Positions 1 through 7,069 of a stretch of 8,482 bases of DNA are shown piece by piece (the stretch's first letter is position 1; each line of letters begins with the position of its first letter). This DNA is from Rhodospirillales bacterium (GTDB lineage Bacteria; Pseudomonadota; Alphaproteobacteria; Acetobacterales; Acetobacteraceae): the NCBI GenBank assembly GCA_028870815.1, contig JAGWOU010000058.1, positions 1 to 8,482 on the forward strand, in the 5' to 3' direction. The translations under genes and the position numbers were made by a program. The notes below the pieces were generated by a model. That model saw only the letters and a list, made by a program, of their open reading frames with translations, did not search any database and was not told the DNA's origin.

Positions 1-1499
1 TCGGCGTCTGCGCGCATTGCTACGGCCGCGACCTCGCGCGCGGCACCCCGGTGAACATCGGCGAGGCGGTGGGCGTGATTGCCGCGCAGTCGATCGGCGA
101 GCCGGGCACGCAGCTCACCATGCGCACCTTCCATATCGGTGGCGCGGCACAGCGCGGCGCCGAACAGTCCAGTGTGGAGGCAAGCCACGAGGGCACGGTG
201 ACGATGAGGAACCGTAACGTCGTGATGAACAGCCAGGGCACCCCGGTGGTCATGTCGCGCAACTGCGAAATCGTCCTGGTGGACGACAAGCAGCGCGAGC
301 GTGCGCGCTTCCGCGTGCCGTACGGCGCGCGGCTCCTGGTCGACGAGGACCAGCAGGTGGCGCGTGGCCAGAAGCTGGCCGAGTGGGACCCCTACACCCT
401 GCCGATCATCACCGAGCGCGCCGGCAAGGTCGAATATATCGACCTGATCGAGGGCATCACGCTGGTCGAGCGGATGGACGAGGTCACCGGCCTCACCTCC
501 AGGGTGGTGGTCGACTACAAGCAGGCCGCCAAGGGCGTCGACCTGCGCCCGCGGCTGCAGCTCAAGGACGAGAAGGGCGAGGTACTGCGCCTGCCGAACA
601 ACACCGACGCGCGCTACTTCCTCTCCCCCGACTCGATCCTCTCGGTCGACAACGGCGCCCAGGTGGCCGCCGGCGACGTGCTGGCGCGCATCCCGCGCGA
701 GGGCAGCAAGACCCGCGACATCACCGGCGGTCTGCCGCGCGTGGCCGAGCTGTTCGAGGCCCGCCGGCCGAAGGACCACGCGGTGATCGCCGAGAACGAC
801 GGCCAGGTGGAATTCGGCAAGGACTACAAGGCCAAGCGCCGCATCGTCGTGAAGAACGACGAGACCGGGGAAGAAACCGAGTACCTGATCCAGAAGGGCA
901 AGCACATCTCGGTGCAGGAGGGCGATTTCGTCCGCCGCGGCGATCCGCTGGTCGATGGCCCGCGGGTGCCGCACGACATCCTGAAGGTGCTCGGCGTCGA
1001 GGCGCTGTCGGACTACCTGGTGAACGAGATCCAGGACGTCTATCGGCTCCAGGGCGTGAAGATCAACGACAAGCACATCGAGGTGATCGTCCGCCAGATG
1101 CTCCAGAAGGTGGAGATCATCGATCCGGGCGACACCACCTACCTGACCGGCGAGCAGGTGGACCGGCTGGAGTTCGAGCAGGTGAACGCCAAGCTGCTGA
1201 AGGACGACCGTCCGGCGGTGGCGATGCCGGTGCTGCAGGGCATCACCAAGGCCAGCCTGCAGACGCACAGCTTCATCAGCGCCGCCTCCTTCCAGGAGAC
1301 GACTCGCGTGCTGACCGAGGCCGCCACGGCCGGCAAGATGGATATGCTGACCGGCCTGAAGGAGAACGTGATCGTCGGGCGCCTGATCCCGGCGGGTACG
1401 GGCTCGGTGATGAACCGGCTACGCTCCATTGCCGCTGGGCGGGACCGGCAGACGCTGGGCACCAAGGGCGCCTCCAAGCCGGAGCTGGCCGCCGAGTAA
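1..1499 (+). CDS. rpoC: DNA-directed RNA polymerase subunit beta' (C-terminal part, 5' end outside window)
   Basis: This is the last 498 residues of RpoC, the largest catalytic subunit of RNA polymerase. The frame is open from base 3, and bases 1-2 end a codon begun upstream. The visible chain starts with CAHC, the last two cysteines of the second zinc site, then the CYGRDLARG motif. The trigger-loop N-terminal helix [12 protein letters not shown] follows at about residues 36-47; its active-site histidine is at bases 132-134. About 187 residues then separate this half from [21 protein letters not shown], so the large trigger-loop insertion (SI3-type, repeated sandwich-barrel modules) known from E. 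coli and other proteobacteria is present. The C-terminal region [13 protein letters not shown], near the omega-binding end, is intact. The bridge helix and the catalytic NADFDGD lie upstream of the window. A hairpin terminator follows the stop. Identification is secure. Confidence 0.99.
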   Translation, partial: GVCAHCYGRDLARGTPVNIGEAVGVIAAQSIGEPGTQLTMRTFHIGGAAQRGAEQSSVEASHEGTVTMRNRNVVMNSQGTPVVMSRNCEIVLVDDKQRERARFRVPYGARLLVDEDQQVARGQKLAEWDPYTLPIITERAGKVEYIDLIEGITLVERMDEVTGLTSRVVVDYKQAAKGVDLRPRLQLKDEKGEVLRLPNNTDARYFLSPDSILSVDNGAQVAAGDVLARIPREGSKTRDITGGLPRVAELFEARRPKDHAVIAENDGQVEFGKDYKAKRRIVVKNDETGEETEYLIQKGKHISVQEGDFVRRGDPLVDGPRVPHDILKVLGVEALSDYLVNEIQDVYRLQGVKINDKHIEVIVRQMLQKVEIIDPGDTTYLTGEQVDRLEFEQVNAKLLKDDRPAVAMPVLQGITKASLQTHSFISAASFQETTRVLTEAATAGKMDMLTGLKENVIVGRLIPAGTGSVMNRLRSIAAGRDRQTLGTKGASKPELAAE

Positions 1500-1524
1500 G
1501 CTGGCCTTTATATATAGGACGACC

Positions 1525-1550
1525 AAAACGGCACCTCTGGGTGCCGTTTT
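1525..1550 (+). terminator. Intrinsic terminator downstream of rpoC
   Basis: An 11-bp perfect inverted repeat, AAAACGGCACC (1525-1535) and GGTGCCGTTTT (1540-1550), encloses the loop TCTG. The stem is GC-rich in its upper part and its 3' arm ends in four T residues, as expected of a rho-independent terminator. It starts 26 nt after the rpoC stop codon. Because the 5' arm begins with four A residues it could also work on the opposite strand, but no gene on that strand would need it. The T-run is short (four, then GCG), so termination may be partial. Its position suggests that rpoC transcription is at least partly separated from rpsL. Confidence 0.85.
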
Positions 1551-1642
1551 GCGTTGGTGGCGTCGTCATTCGCGTTCCCACACCCTGTTATGAGGATTCT
1601 GAAAAGCTGCGTTTTTCTTATTGTTCTGCGTTGGAGAATCGC

Positions 1643-1671
1643 TTGACTTGGGGGGGAGGCGCTTCTAAGGA
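1643..1671 (+). promoter_or_regulatory. Candidate sigma-70-type promoter for the str/S10 operon
   Basis: TTGACT at 1643-1648 matches the -35 consensus TTGACA at five of six positions and sits in CTTGACTTGG, a context typical of strong alphaproteobacterial housekeeping promoters. With a 17-nt spacer the -10 would be TAAGGA (1666-1671), which is a poor match, and other spacings give no better hexamer. The -35 is therefore convincing and the -10 is not. The location, about 90 nt past the terminator and about 210 nt before rpsL, suits a promoter for the ribosomal operon. A palindrome overlaps the expected start site. Confidence 0.45.
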
Positions 1672-1782
1672 GAGCGCTCTCGCGGTTCCGGTGCTCCGGG
1701 GCTGGGTCGTCTGTAAAAATCTGGCGCGTACGGCGCCGTGCGGAAAGTCTCCGCGCCTAGGCCGTGTGCTGGATAAGCAGTC

Positions 1783-1813
1783 CCGTAAGGATGGGTTCCA
1801 TACCTCCTTGCGG
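1783..1813 (+). promoter_or_regulatory. Stable leader hairpin upstream of rpsL
   Basis: CCGTAAGGA (1783-1791) pairs with TCCTTGCGG (1805-1813), nine pairs including one G-U. After a two-base bulge (1792-1793), GGT (1794-1796) pairs with ACC (1802-1804), leaving the five-base loop TCCAT. This 12-bp stem is the longest hairpin in the leader. It is not followed by a T-run, so it is not a terminator. The 3' arm contains ACCTCCTT, identical to the anti-Shine-Dalgarno end of 16S rRNA. The role as a regulatory element is inferred from position and structure only. Confidence 0.4.
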
Positions 1814-1881
1814 TGATTTCTTATGGATGAACCTAACCCCAGCCTAGATATGCGGGTTTTGAACACGAAGCAGGATGAGAA

Positions 1882-2253
1882 ATGCCGACCATTAACCAGT
1901 TGATCGCCAAGGGCCGTGAGCCGGCTGCCAAGCGCAACAAGGTGCCGGCCCTGGAGGGCTGCCCCCAGAAGCGTGGCGTTTGCACGCGCGTCTATACGAC
2001 CACACCGAAGAAGCCGAACTCGGCGCTTCGTAAGGTCGCCAAGGTGCGTTTGACCAATGGTTTCGAGGTGGTGAGCTACATCCCCGGCGAGGGCCATAAT
2101 CTGCAGGAGCACTCTGTGGTGCTGATCCGCGGTGGCCGCGTGAAGGATCTTCCGGGTGTGCGCTACCACATCCTGCGCGGTGTTCTTGATACGCAGGGCC
2201 TGCCGAAGCGCCGCAAGCGCCGCTCGCTCTATGGCGCGAAGCGTCCGAAGTAA
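1882..2253 (+). CDS. rpsL: 30S ribosomal protein S12
   Basis: S12 lies at the decoding centre of the 30S subunit and helps monitor codon-anticodon pairing. The 123-residue product has the normal length and starts MPTINQLI. The streptomycin-contact loops are seen: [10 protein letters not shown] around residues 39-48 with Lys43, and [13 protein letters not shown] around 84-96 with Lys88 followed by Asp89. Asp89 is the conserved residue methylthiolated by RimO in E. coli. Lys43 and Lys88 are both wild type, so the sequence shows none of the common S12 streptomycin-resistance substitutions. The start is preceded by AGGA (1872-1875) with a 6-nt spacer. It is the first gene after the candidate promoter, with rpsG 12 nt downstream. 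Confidence 0.99.
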   Translation: MPTINQLIAKGREPAAKRNKVPALEGCPQKRGVCTRVYTTTPKKPNSALRKVAKVRLTNGFEVVSYIPGEGHNLQEHSVVLIRGGRVKDLPGVRYHILRGVLDTQGLPKRRKRRSLYGAKRPK

Positions 2254-2265
2254 GGAGAGGTTGAG

Positions 2266-2742
2266 ATGAGCCGCCGCCGCCGCGCCACGAAGCGCGAAGT
2301 TCTGCCGGACGCCAAGTTCGGTGATATCGTGATCAGCCGTTTCATGAACGTGCTGATGTATGACGGCAAGAAATCTGTCGCCGAAGGGATCGTGTACGGT
2401 GCCCTCGACGTGCTGAAGAAGCGCGGCGGGCCGAACGCGGACCCTGTGCGTCTGTTCCACGAGGCGCTGGATAATGTGAAGCCGGCCATCGAGGTGCGTT
2501 CGCGCCGCGTTGGTGGCGCCACCTATCAGGTTCCCGTCGAAGTTCGCGCTGAGCGCCGTCAGGCGCTGGCGATCCGCTGGATCATCGACTCGGCGCGCAA
2601 GCGTGGCGAGCATACGATGGAAGAGCGTCTGTCGAACGAGTTGCAGGATGCGGTTAATAATCGCGGTTCTGCGGTCAAGAAGCGTGAGGACACCCATCGC
2701 ATGGCCGAAGCCAACAAGGCTTTCAGCCATTACCGCTGGTAA
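2266..2742 (+). CDS. rpsG: 30S ribosomal protein S7
   Basis: S7 is a primary binder of the 16S rRNA 3' domain. It nucleates the 30S head and contacts E-site tRNA. The 158-residue product is close to the family length of about 156 and has the basic N-terminus SRRRRATKR, the central [12 protein letters not shown] region, and the C-terminus [16 protein letters not shown] typical of proteobacterial S7. A strong ribosome binding site, AGGAG (2253-2257), overlaps the rpsL stop codon, 8 nt before the ATG, so translation is probably coupled to rpsL. In E. coli S7 represses this operon by binding a roughly 100-nt rpsL-rpsG spacer. Here the spacer is only 12 nt, so that mechanism cannot exist in the same form. 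Confidence 0.99.
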   Translation: MSRRRRATKREVLPDAKFGDIVISRFMNVLMYDGKKSVAEGIVYGALDVLKKRGGPNADPVRLFHEALDNVKPAIEVRSRRVGGATYQVPVEVRAERRQALAIRWIIDSARKRGEHTMEERLSNELQDAVNNRGSAVKKREDTHRMAEANKAFSHYRW

Positions 2743-2787
2743 TTCTCTGACCATTCCAAGTTTTTAGCCTGCACACGGAGCAGTTAA

Positions 2788-3975
2788 ATGGCCAAAGCTA
2801 AATTTGAGCGCAACAAGCCGCACGTTAACATCGGTACCATCGGCCACGTTGACCATGGCAAGACCTCTCTCACCGCCGCCATCACCAAGGTGCTGGCCAA
2901 GGCTGGTGGCGCCACCTTCACCGCCTACGACCAGATCGACAAGGCGCCGGAAGAGCGCGCCCGCGGCATCACCATCTCCACCGCCCACGTGGAATATGAG
3001 ACCGCCAACCGCCACTACGCCCACGTGGACTGCCCCGGCCACGCCGACTATGTGAAGAACATGATCACCGGCGCCGCGCAGATGGACGGCGCGATCCTGG
3101 TGTGCTCCGCCGCTGACGGCCCGATGCCGCAGACCCGCGAGCACATCCTGCTCGCCCGCCAGGTCGGCGTGCCGGCTCTGGTCGTGTTCCTGAACAAGAT
3201 GGATCTGGCTGACCCCGATCTGGTCGAGCTGGTCGAGATGGAAGTGCGCGAGCTGCTCTCCAACTACGGCTTCCCCGGCGACGATATCCCCATCATCAAG
3301 GGTTCCGCCGTGTGCGCGCTGGAAGACAAGCAGCCGGAGATCGGCGAGCAGGCCGTTCTGGAGCTGATGGCTGCCGTTGACAGCTACATTCCACAGCCCG
3401 AGCGCGCGGTTGACAAGCCCTTCCTGATGCCGGTGGAAGACGTGTTCTCCATCTCCGGCCGCGGCACCGTGGCGACCGGCCGCGTGGAGCGTGGCGTGAT
3501 CAAGGTGGGTGAGGAAGTTGAGATCGTCGGCTTGCGCGCCACGACCAAGACCACCGTTACCGGCGTTGAAATGTTCCGCAAGCTGCTCGACCAGGGCGAG
3601 GCCGGCGACAACATCGGCGCGCTGCTGCGCGGCACCAAGCGTGAGGACATCGAGCGCGGCCAGGTTCTGGCGGCTCCGGGCTCCATCACCCCGCACACCA
3701 AGTTCTCCGGCCAGGCCTACATCCTGACCAAGGAAGAAGGTGGCCGTCACACCCCGTTCTTCACCAACTACCGCCCGCAGTTCTACTTCCGTACCACGGA
3801 CGTGACCGGCGTGGTGAACCTGCCGGAAGGCACGGAGATGGTGATGCCTGGCGACAACGTGACGATCGCCGTTGAGCTGATCGCCCCGATCGCCATGGAC
3901 GAAGGTCTGCGCTTCGCGATCCGCGAAGGCGGCCGCACCGTTGGTTCGGGCGTCGTCGCCCAGATCACCAAGTAA
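2788..3975 (+). CDS. tuf: Translation elongation factor Tu
   Basis: EF-Tu is the GTPase that delivers aminoacyl-tRNA to the ribosomal A site. The 395-residue length matches alphaproteobacterial EF-Tu. GTP-binding motifs in order: G1 GHVDHGKT at 19-26, G2 switch-I RGITI at 59-63, G3 DCPGH at 81-85 with catalytic His85, G4 NKMD at 136-139 and G5 SAV at 173-175, where SAL is usual. Domains 2 and 3 are complete to the terminal VVAQITK. Minor peculiarities are Cys106 (LVCSAADG, where Val is usual) and the SAV. GGAG (2777-2780), 7 nt before the ATG, supports the start. The gene directly follows rpsG, with no fusA between them. Codon choice leans strongly to C-ending codons, more than in rpsL, rpsG or rplC. 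Many proteobacteria carry a second tuf, so a copy elsewhere is possible. Confidence 0.99.
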   Translation: MAKAKFERNKPHVNIGTIGHVDHGKTSLTAAITKVLAKAGGATFTAYDQIDKAPEERARGITISTAHVEYETANRHYAHVDCPGHADYVKNMITGAAQMDGAILVCSAADGPMPQTREHILLARQVGVPALVVFLNKMDLADPDLVELVEMEVRELLSNYGFPGDDIPIIKGSAVCALEDKQPEIGEQAVLELMAAVDSYIPQPERAVDKPFLMPVEDVFSISGRGTVATGRVERGVIKVGEEVEIVGLRATTKTTVTGVEMFRKLLDQGEAGDNIGALLRGTKREDIERGQVLAAPGSITPHTKFSGQAYILTKEEGGRHTPFFTNYRPQFYFRTTDVTGVVNLPEGTEMVMPGDNVTIAVELIAPIAMDEGLRFAIREGGRTVGSGVVAQITK

Positions 3976-4011
3976 TCTATCGGCCCCTGTATCTGAAGAG
4001 TTCGAGTTAAG

Positions 4012-4320
4012 ATGGACAATCAAAACATCCGTATCCGCCTGAAGGCGTATGACCATCGCGTGCTGGACAACAGCACCAAGGACATCGTGAACACGGCGAA
4101 GCGCACGGGCGCGCAGGTGCGGGGGCCGATTCCTTTGCCGACCCATATCGAGCGGTTCACCGTGAACCGTTCGCCCCACGTCGATAAGAAGAGCCGCGAG
4201 CAGTTCGAGATCCGGACTCATCGCCGCTTGCTGGATATCGTTGACCCGACCCCGCAGACCGTGGACGCGCTGATGAAGCTCGACCTCGCCTCCGGCGTTG
4301 AAGTCGAAATTAAGATCTGA
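4012..4320 (+). CDS. rpsJ: 30S ribosomal protein S10 (NusE)
   Basis: S10 is part of the 30S head. Free or ribosome-bound, it also acts as NusE, pairing with NusB in antitermination and contacting NusG in transcription-translation coupling. The 102-residue product begins [16 protein letters not shown] and has the long rRNA-penetrating loop [23 protein letters not shown] centred on residues 44-66, followed by the RTHRRLLDI strand. The ribosome binding site is weak: GAAGAG at 3995-4000, with an 11-nt spacer, or GAG at 4004-4006. It lies 36 nt after tuf with no terminator or clear promoter between. The long S10 leader used by E. coli L4 for autoregulation is therefore absent, and rpsJ is probably co-transcribed with tuf. 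Confidence 0.99.
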   Translation: MDNQNIRIRLKAYDHRVLDNSTKDIVNTAKRTGAQVRGPIPLPTHIERFTVNRSPHVDKKSREQFEIRTHRRLLDIVDPTPQTVDALMKLDLASGVEVEIKI

Positions 4321-4334
4321 GCTTAGGTGGTATT

Positions 4335-5009
4335 ATGCGTACCGGTGTGATCGCAAAGAAGCTGGGGATGACCCGGCTGTTCAAGGAAGACGGCACGCAT
4401 GTGCCGGTCACGGTGCTGCATCTCGATGAGGTGCGGGTTGTGGCGGCGCGTAACGTTGAGAATGATGGCTACAGCGCTGTTCAGCTCGGCATTGGCAAGG
4501 CCAAGGCCAAGAATGTGAGCAAGGCGCAGAAGGGCCACTTCGCCAAGGCGAAGGTGGAGCCGGCAATGAAGCTGGTTGAGTTCCGTGTGGCCGACGATGC
4601 CGCGCTGGAGCCCGGCGCCGTGCTGTCCGCCGCCCACTTCACCGTTGGCCAGTTCGTCGATGTTGCTGGCGTGACCAAGGGCAAGGGCTTTGCCGGTGGT
4701 ATGAAGCGCTGGAACTTCCGTGGTCTTGAGGCGTCTCACGGCGTTTCGATCAGCCATCGTTCCTTGGGCTCCACCGGTAACCGCCAGGATCCCGGCAAGA
4801 CCTTCAAGAACAAGAAGATGGCCGGTCATCTCGGCCAGGAGCGCGTGACCACGCTGAACCTGAAGGTTGAGGGTGTGGATCTGGAGCGTAACCTCGTGAT
4901 GCTGCATGGCGCGGTGCCCGGTTCCAAGGGTGGCTACGTGCTGGTGCGCGATGCGGTGAAGAAGGCGCGTCCCGATGACGCCGCTTATCCCGCCGGTCTG
5001 AAGGGCTGA
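4335..5009 (+). CDS. rplC: 50S ribosomal protein L3
   Basis: L3 is an early-assembly 23S rRNA binder whose internal loop reaches the peptidyl-transferase centre. The 224-residue protein opens [16 protein letters not shown]. It contains the conserved [15 protein letters not shown] segment at about residues 114-128 and the loop [21 protein letters not shown] around 145-165. Gln151 matches the glutamine methylated by PrmB in E. coli L3. The length is slightly above E. coli L3 (209), mostly from a short C-terminal tail. The start is supported by AGGTGG at 4325-4330, 4 nt from the ATG. rplC follows rpsJ by 14 nt and precedes rplD by 5 nt. Confidence 0.99.
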   Translation: MRTGVIAKKLGMTRLFKEDGTHVPVTVLHLDEVRVVAARNVENDGYSAVQLGIGKAKAKNVSKAQKGHFAKAKVEPAMKLVEFRVADDAALEPGAVLSAAHFTVGQFVDVAGVTKGKGFAGGMKRWNFRGLEASHGVSISHRSLGSTGNRQDPGKTFKNKKMAGHLGQERVTTLNLKVEGVDLERNLVMLHGAVPGSKGGYVLVRDAVKKARPDDAAYPAGLKG

Positions 5010-5014
5010 AGCCG

Positions 5015-5629
5015 ATGAAGCTGGATGTTGTTGATTTTGATGCGAAGTCCGTTGGCAGCGCCGAGCTGCCGGACGAGCTGTTTGCCGCCGAGCCCCGCGT
5101 GGACATCATTGCCCGCGTGATTCACTGGCAGCTGGCCAAGCGCCGCGCCGGCACCCACAAGGTGAAGGGCATGGGCGAGGTTTCCGGCACCACCCGCAAG
5201 CCGTACAAGCAGAAGGGCACGGGTAACGCCCGTCAGGGCTCTCTGCGAGCGCCGCAGTTCCGTACTGGTGGCGCCGTGCATGGCCCGGTTGTGCGCGACC
5301 ATGGCTACTCGCTGAACAAGAAGGTTCGTCGCCTGGGTCTGATCTCCGCCCTGTCCGCCAAGGCCGCTGAAGGCAAACTGGTGGTTCTGGATGGCGTCGC
5401 CGACCTGGACAAGACCAAGGACGTCGCCGCCAAGGTGAAGAATTTCGGCTGGTCCTCCGCGCTGATCGTGGATGCGGCGGTTGAGGAGAAGTTCGGCCGT
5501 GCTTCCCGCAATGTGAAGGGGCTGGATGTGCTGCCGGTCGTTGGCGCGAATGTCTATGACATCATGCAGCACGACGTTCTGGTGGTCACCAAGGCCGCCG
5601 TTGAGGGTCTGAAGGAGCGCCTGGCATGA
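5015..5629 (+). CDS. rplD: 50S ribosomal protein L4
   Basis: L4 binds 23S rRNA, and its extended loop lines the narrowest part of the nascent peptide tunnel opposite L22. The 204-residue product shows the tunnel loop with [19 protein letters not shown] at about residues 57-75, corresponding to the region where E. coli erythromycin-resistance changes map (Lys62 here is the conserved lysine). The rest is the globular Rossmann-like body ending KERLA. The ribosome binding site is modest (AGGG at about 5002-5005, inside the end of rplC). In gammaproteobacteria L4 also represses its own operon through the S10 leader, but that leader is missing here. The stop codon overlaps the rplW start. Confidence 0.99.
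   Translation: MKLDVVDFDAKSVGSAELPDELFAAEPRVDIIARVIHWQLAKRRAGTHKVKGMGEVSGTTRKPYKQKGTGNARQGSLRAPQFRTGGAVHGPVVRDHGYSLNKKVRRLGLISALSAKAAEGKLVVLDGVADLDKTKDVAAKVKNFGWSSALIVDAAVEEKFGRASRNVKGLDVLPVVGANVYDIMQHDVLVVTKAAVEGLKERLA
5612..5617 (+). promoter_or_regulatory. Ribosome binding site for rplW inside rplD
   Basis: AAGGAG lies in the last codons of rplD, 8 nt before the ATG at 5626. It decides the rplW start: the next in-frame ATG, at 5659 (MYEIVRAP), has no comparable site. The ATGA overlap of the two genes suggests translational coupling. Confidence 0.85.
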
Positions 5630-5940
5630 CCGGCACCGTGAAAATTTCCGACGAGCGCATGTACGAGATCGTGCGCGCGCCGCACATCACCGAGAAGGCG
5701 ACGCTGCTTTCCGAGAAGAACCAGTTTGTCTTCAAGGTGGCTGCCGACGCGACCAAGCCTGAGATCAAGGCGGCCGTCGAGGCGCTGTTCAAGGTGAAGG
5801 TGACCAACGTCAATACGCTGATCACCAAGGGCAAGGCCAAGCGGTTCAAGGGCCGTCCGGGTCAGCGCTCAGACGTGAAGAAGGCGTTTGTGACTCTTGC
5901 CGAAGGTGAGAGCATCGATTTCACCACCGGTCTCGCCTGA
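5626..5940 (+). CDS. rplW: 50S ribosomal protein L23
   Basis: L23 sits at the exit of the peptide tunnel and is the docking point for trigger factor and the signal recognition particle. The 104-residue protein has the family core [22 protein letters not shown] at about residues 14-36, then the [16 protein letters not shown] helix-strand, and the [23 protein letters not shown] segment. Its ATG shares bases with the rplD TGA (4-nt ATGA overlap), and an excellent AAGGAG lies 8 nt upstream in rplD. The first ten residues before MYEIV are a short lineage-variable leader. It is followed after 11 nt by rplB. Confidence 0.99.
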   Translation: MTGTVKISDERMYEIVRAPHITEKATLLSEKNQFVFKVAADATKPEIKAAVEALFKVKVTNVNTLITKGKAKRFKGRPGQRSDVKKAFVTLAEGESIDFTTGLA

Positions 5941-5951
5941 GGTTTTGAGAA

Positions 5952-6785
5952 ATGGCACTGAAACATTTTAATCCGGTCACGGCGAGCCTTCGCGGCACGG
6001 TGCTGATCGACCGCGGCGAGCTGTGGAAGGGCAAGCCCGTGAAGGGCCTGACCGAAGGTCAGCATTCCACGGGTGGCCGTAACAATCATGGCCGCATCAC
6101 CAGCCGTTTCCGCGGCGGCGGACATAAGCAGTCTTATCGTATTGTGGACTTCAAGCGCCGCAAGTTCGATGTGACCGCGACTGTCGAGCGCCTGGAATAC
6201 GACCCGAACCGCACCGCTTTCATCGCGCTGATCAAGTACGAGGACGGCGAGTTGGCCTATATCCTGGCTCCGCAGCGCCTCAAGGTCGGCGACGCCGTGG
6301 TTTCCGGTGCGCGCGTGGACATCAAGCCCGGTAACGCGATGCCGCTCTCCGCTATGCCGGTGGGCACGATCATCCATAATATCGAGCTGAAGGTCGGCGC
6401 TGGCGCCAAGCTGGTGCGGTCCGCCGGTACGTTCGCGCAGCTCGTTGGCAAGGATCAGGGCTATGCCCAGATCAAGCTGGGCTCGGGCGAGCTTCGCATC
6501 GTCCGCGCCGAGTGCATGGCCACTGTCGGCGCGGTTTCCAATGCTGACCATTCCAACCAGCAGATCGGCAAGGCCGGTCGCTCCCGCTGGCTGGGCCGCA
6601 AGCCGCATAACCGCGGCGTGGTCATGAACCCGGTCGACCATCCGCATGGTGGTGGTGAAGGCCGTACCTCCGGTGGCCGCCATCCGGTTACCCCGTGGGG
6701 CAAGCCGACCAAGGGCTACAAGACGCGCTCCAACAAGCGCACCGACAATCTCATCATCCGCCGGGCGAAGGGCGGGAAGGGCTAA
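5952..6785 (+). CDS. rplB: 50S ribosomal protein L2
   Basis: L2 is a universally conserved large-subunit protein needed for subunit association and close to the peptidyl-transferase centre. The 277-residue product has the N-terminal [15 protein letters not shown], the RNA-binding OB-fold segment [19 protein letters not shown] near residues 41-59, a second SH3-like domain, and the C-terminal [14 protein letters not shown] loop. The conserved histidine of that loop (His230; E. coli His229) has been implicated in peptidyl transfer. The basic tail ends [12 protein letters not shown] (5939-5942), overlapping the rplW stop, is the likely ribosome binding site, with a 9-nt spacer. rpsS starts 3 nt after the stop codon. 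Confidence 0.99.
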   Translation: MALKHFNPVTASLRGTVLIDRGELWKGKPVKGLTEGQHSTGGRNNHGRITSRFRGGGHKQSYRIVDFKRRKFDVTATVERLEYDPNRTAFIALIKYEDGELAYILAPQRLKVGDAVVSGARVDIKPGNAMPLSAMPVGTIIHNIELKVGAGAKLVRSAGTFAQLVGKDQGYAQIKLGSGELRIVRAECMATVGAVSNADHSNQQIGKAGRSRWLGRKPHNRGVVMNPVDHPHGGGEGRTSGGRHPVTPWGKPTKGYKTRSNKRTDNLIIRRAKGGKG

Positions 6786-6788
6786 ACG

Positions 6789-7067
6789 ATGTCACGTTCT
6801 GTTTGGAAAGGTCCGTTTGTCGACGGATACCTCCTTGGCAAGGCCGAGGCGTCCCGCGCCTCCGGCCGCAACGAGATCATCAAGATCTGGTCGCGCCGTT
6901 CCACCATTCTGCCGCAGTTCGTCGGCCTGACCTTCGGTGTCTATAACGGGAAGAAGTTCCTCCCCGTGCAGGTTTCCGAGAATATGGTCGGCCACAAATT
7001 CGGTGAATTCTCCCCCACGCGCACCTTTCCGGGGCACGCGGCGGACAAGAAAGCGAAGCGGGGCTAA
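6789..7067 (+). CDS. rpsS: 30S ribosomal protein S19
   Basis: S19 binds the 16S rRNA 3' domain in the 30S head and forms a pair with S13 near the A-site tRNA and the inter-subunit bridges. The 92-residue length is standard. Landmarks are [16 protein letters not shown] at the N-terminus, [15 protein letters not shown] in the middle, [28 protein letters not shown], and the [11 protein letters not shown] tail. The ribosome binding site is probably AAGGG at the end of rplB (about 6777-6781). The 3-nt and 2-nt gaps to its neighbours indicate tight translational coupling. Confidence 0.99.
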   Translation: MSRSVWKGPFVDGYLLGKAEASRASGRNEIIKIWSRRSTILPQFVGLTFGVYNGKKFLPVQVSENMVGHKFGEFSPTRTFPGHAADKKAKRG

Positions 7068-7069
7068 TC

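Larger units (their letters stand above)
1551..1881 (+). other. Intergenic region and rpsL leader
   Basis: This 331-bp stretch between the rpoC terminator and rpsL contains no convincing gene. It holds a candidate promoter (1643-1671), a seven-G run (1650-1656), a perfect 12-bp palindrome GAGAGCGCTCTC (1670-1681), a self-complementary element at 1727-1742 that competes with a hairpin at 1740-1754, and a longer bulged hairpin at 1783-1813. A weak hairpin, AACCC (1835-1839) with GGGTT (1854-1858), is followed by a few T residues just upstream of the rpsL ribosome binding site. A possible 26-codon reading frame at 1823-1903 overlaps the rpsL start. If transcription starts shortly after 1671, the untranslated leader is about 200 nt. 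That is long enough for regulation, but no known riboswitch or ribosomal-protein binding motif was recognised. Confidence 0.6.

Noticed and set aside
1509..1516. TATATATA-like patch after rpoC resembling a -10 element
   Set aside because: No -35 lies at a suitable distance, and any transcript would meet the terminator within about 15 nt.
1590..1646. Eighteen-codon frame with a hydrophobic stretch between the terminator and the candidate promoter
   Set aside because: There is no ribosome binding site before the ATG, it lies upstream of the presumed transcription start, and its stop falls inside the -35 element.
383..1816. Plus-strand open frame overlapping rpoC in another frame and running into the intergenic region
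   Set aside because: The protein is Arg/Gly/Pro-rich frame-shadow sequence within rpoC. The real frame is unambiguous RpoC, and the extension past 1499 is chance.
1835..1860. AACCC/GGGTT hairpin followed by TTTT before rpsL, resembling an attenuator
   Set aside because: The stem has only five pairs with a 14-nt loop, and the T-run is part of the 3' arm. It is too weak to call as a terminator.
1618..2754. Long open frame on the minus strand opposite rpsL and rpsG (378 codons)
   Set aside because: It runs antisense through two certain ribosomal-protein genes, has no recognisable protein family signature, and long antisense frames are expected in high-GC coding DNA.
2764..4221. Long minus-strand open frame opposite tuf and rpsJ (485 codons)
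   Set aside because: It is a mirror of the strongly biased tuf codon usage. The translation is a low-complexity His/Ala/Gly/Leu-rich sequence typical of antisense artefacts.
5862..6683. Minus-strand open frame opposite rplB (273 codons)
   Set aside because: It is antisense to a certain gene, with no ribosome binding site or family features noticed.
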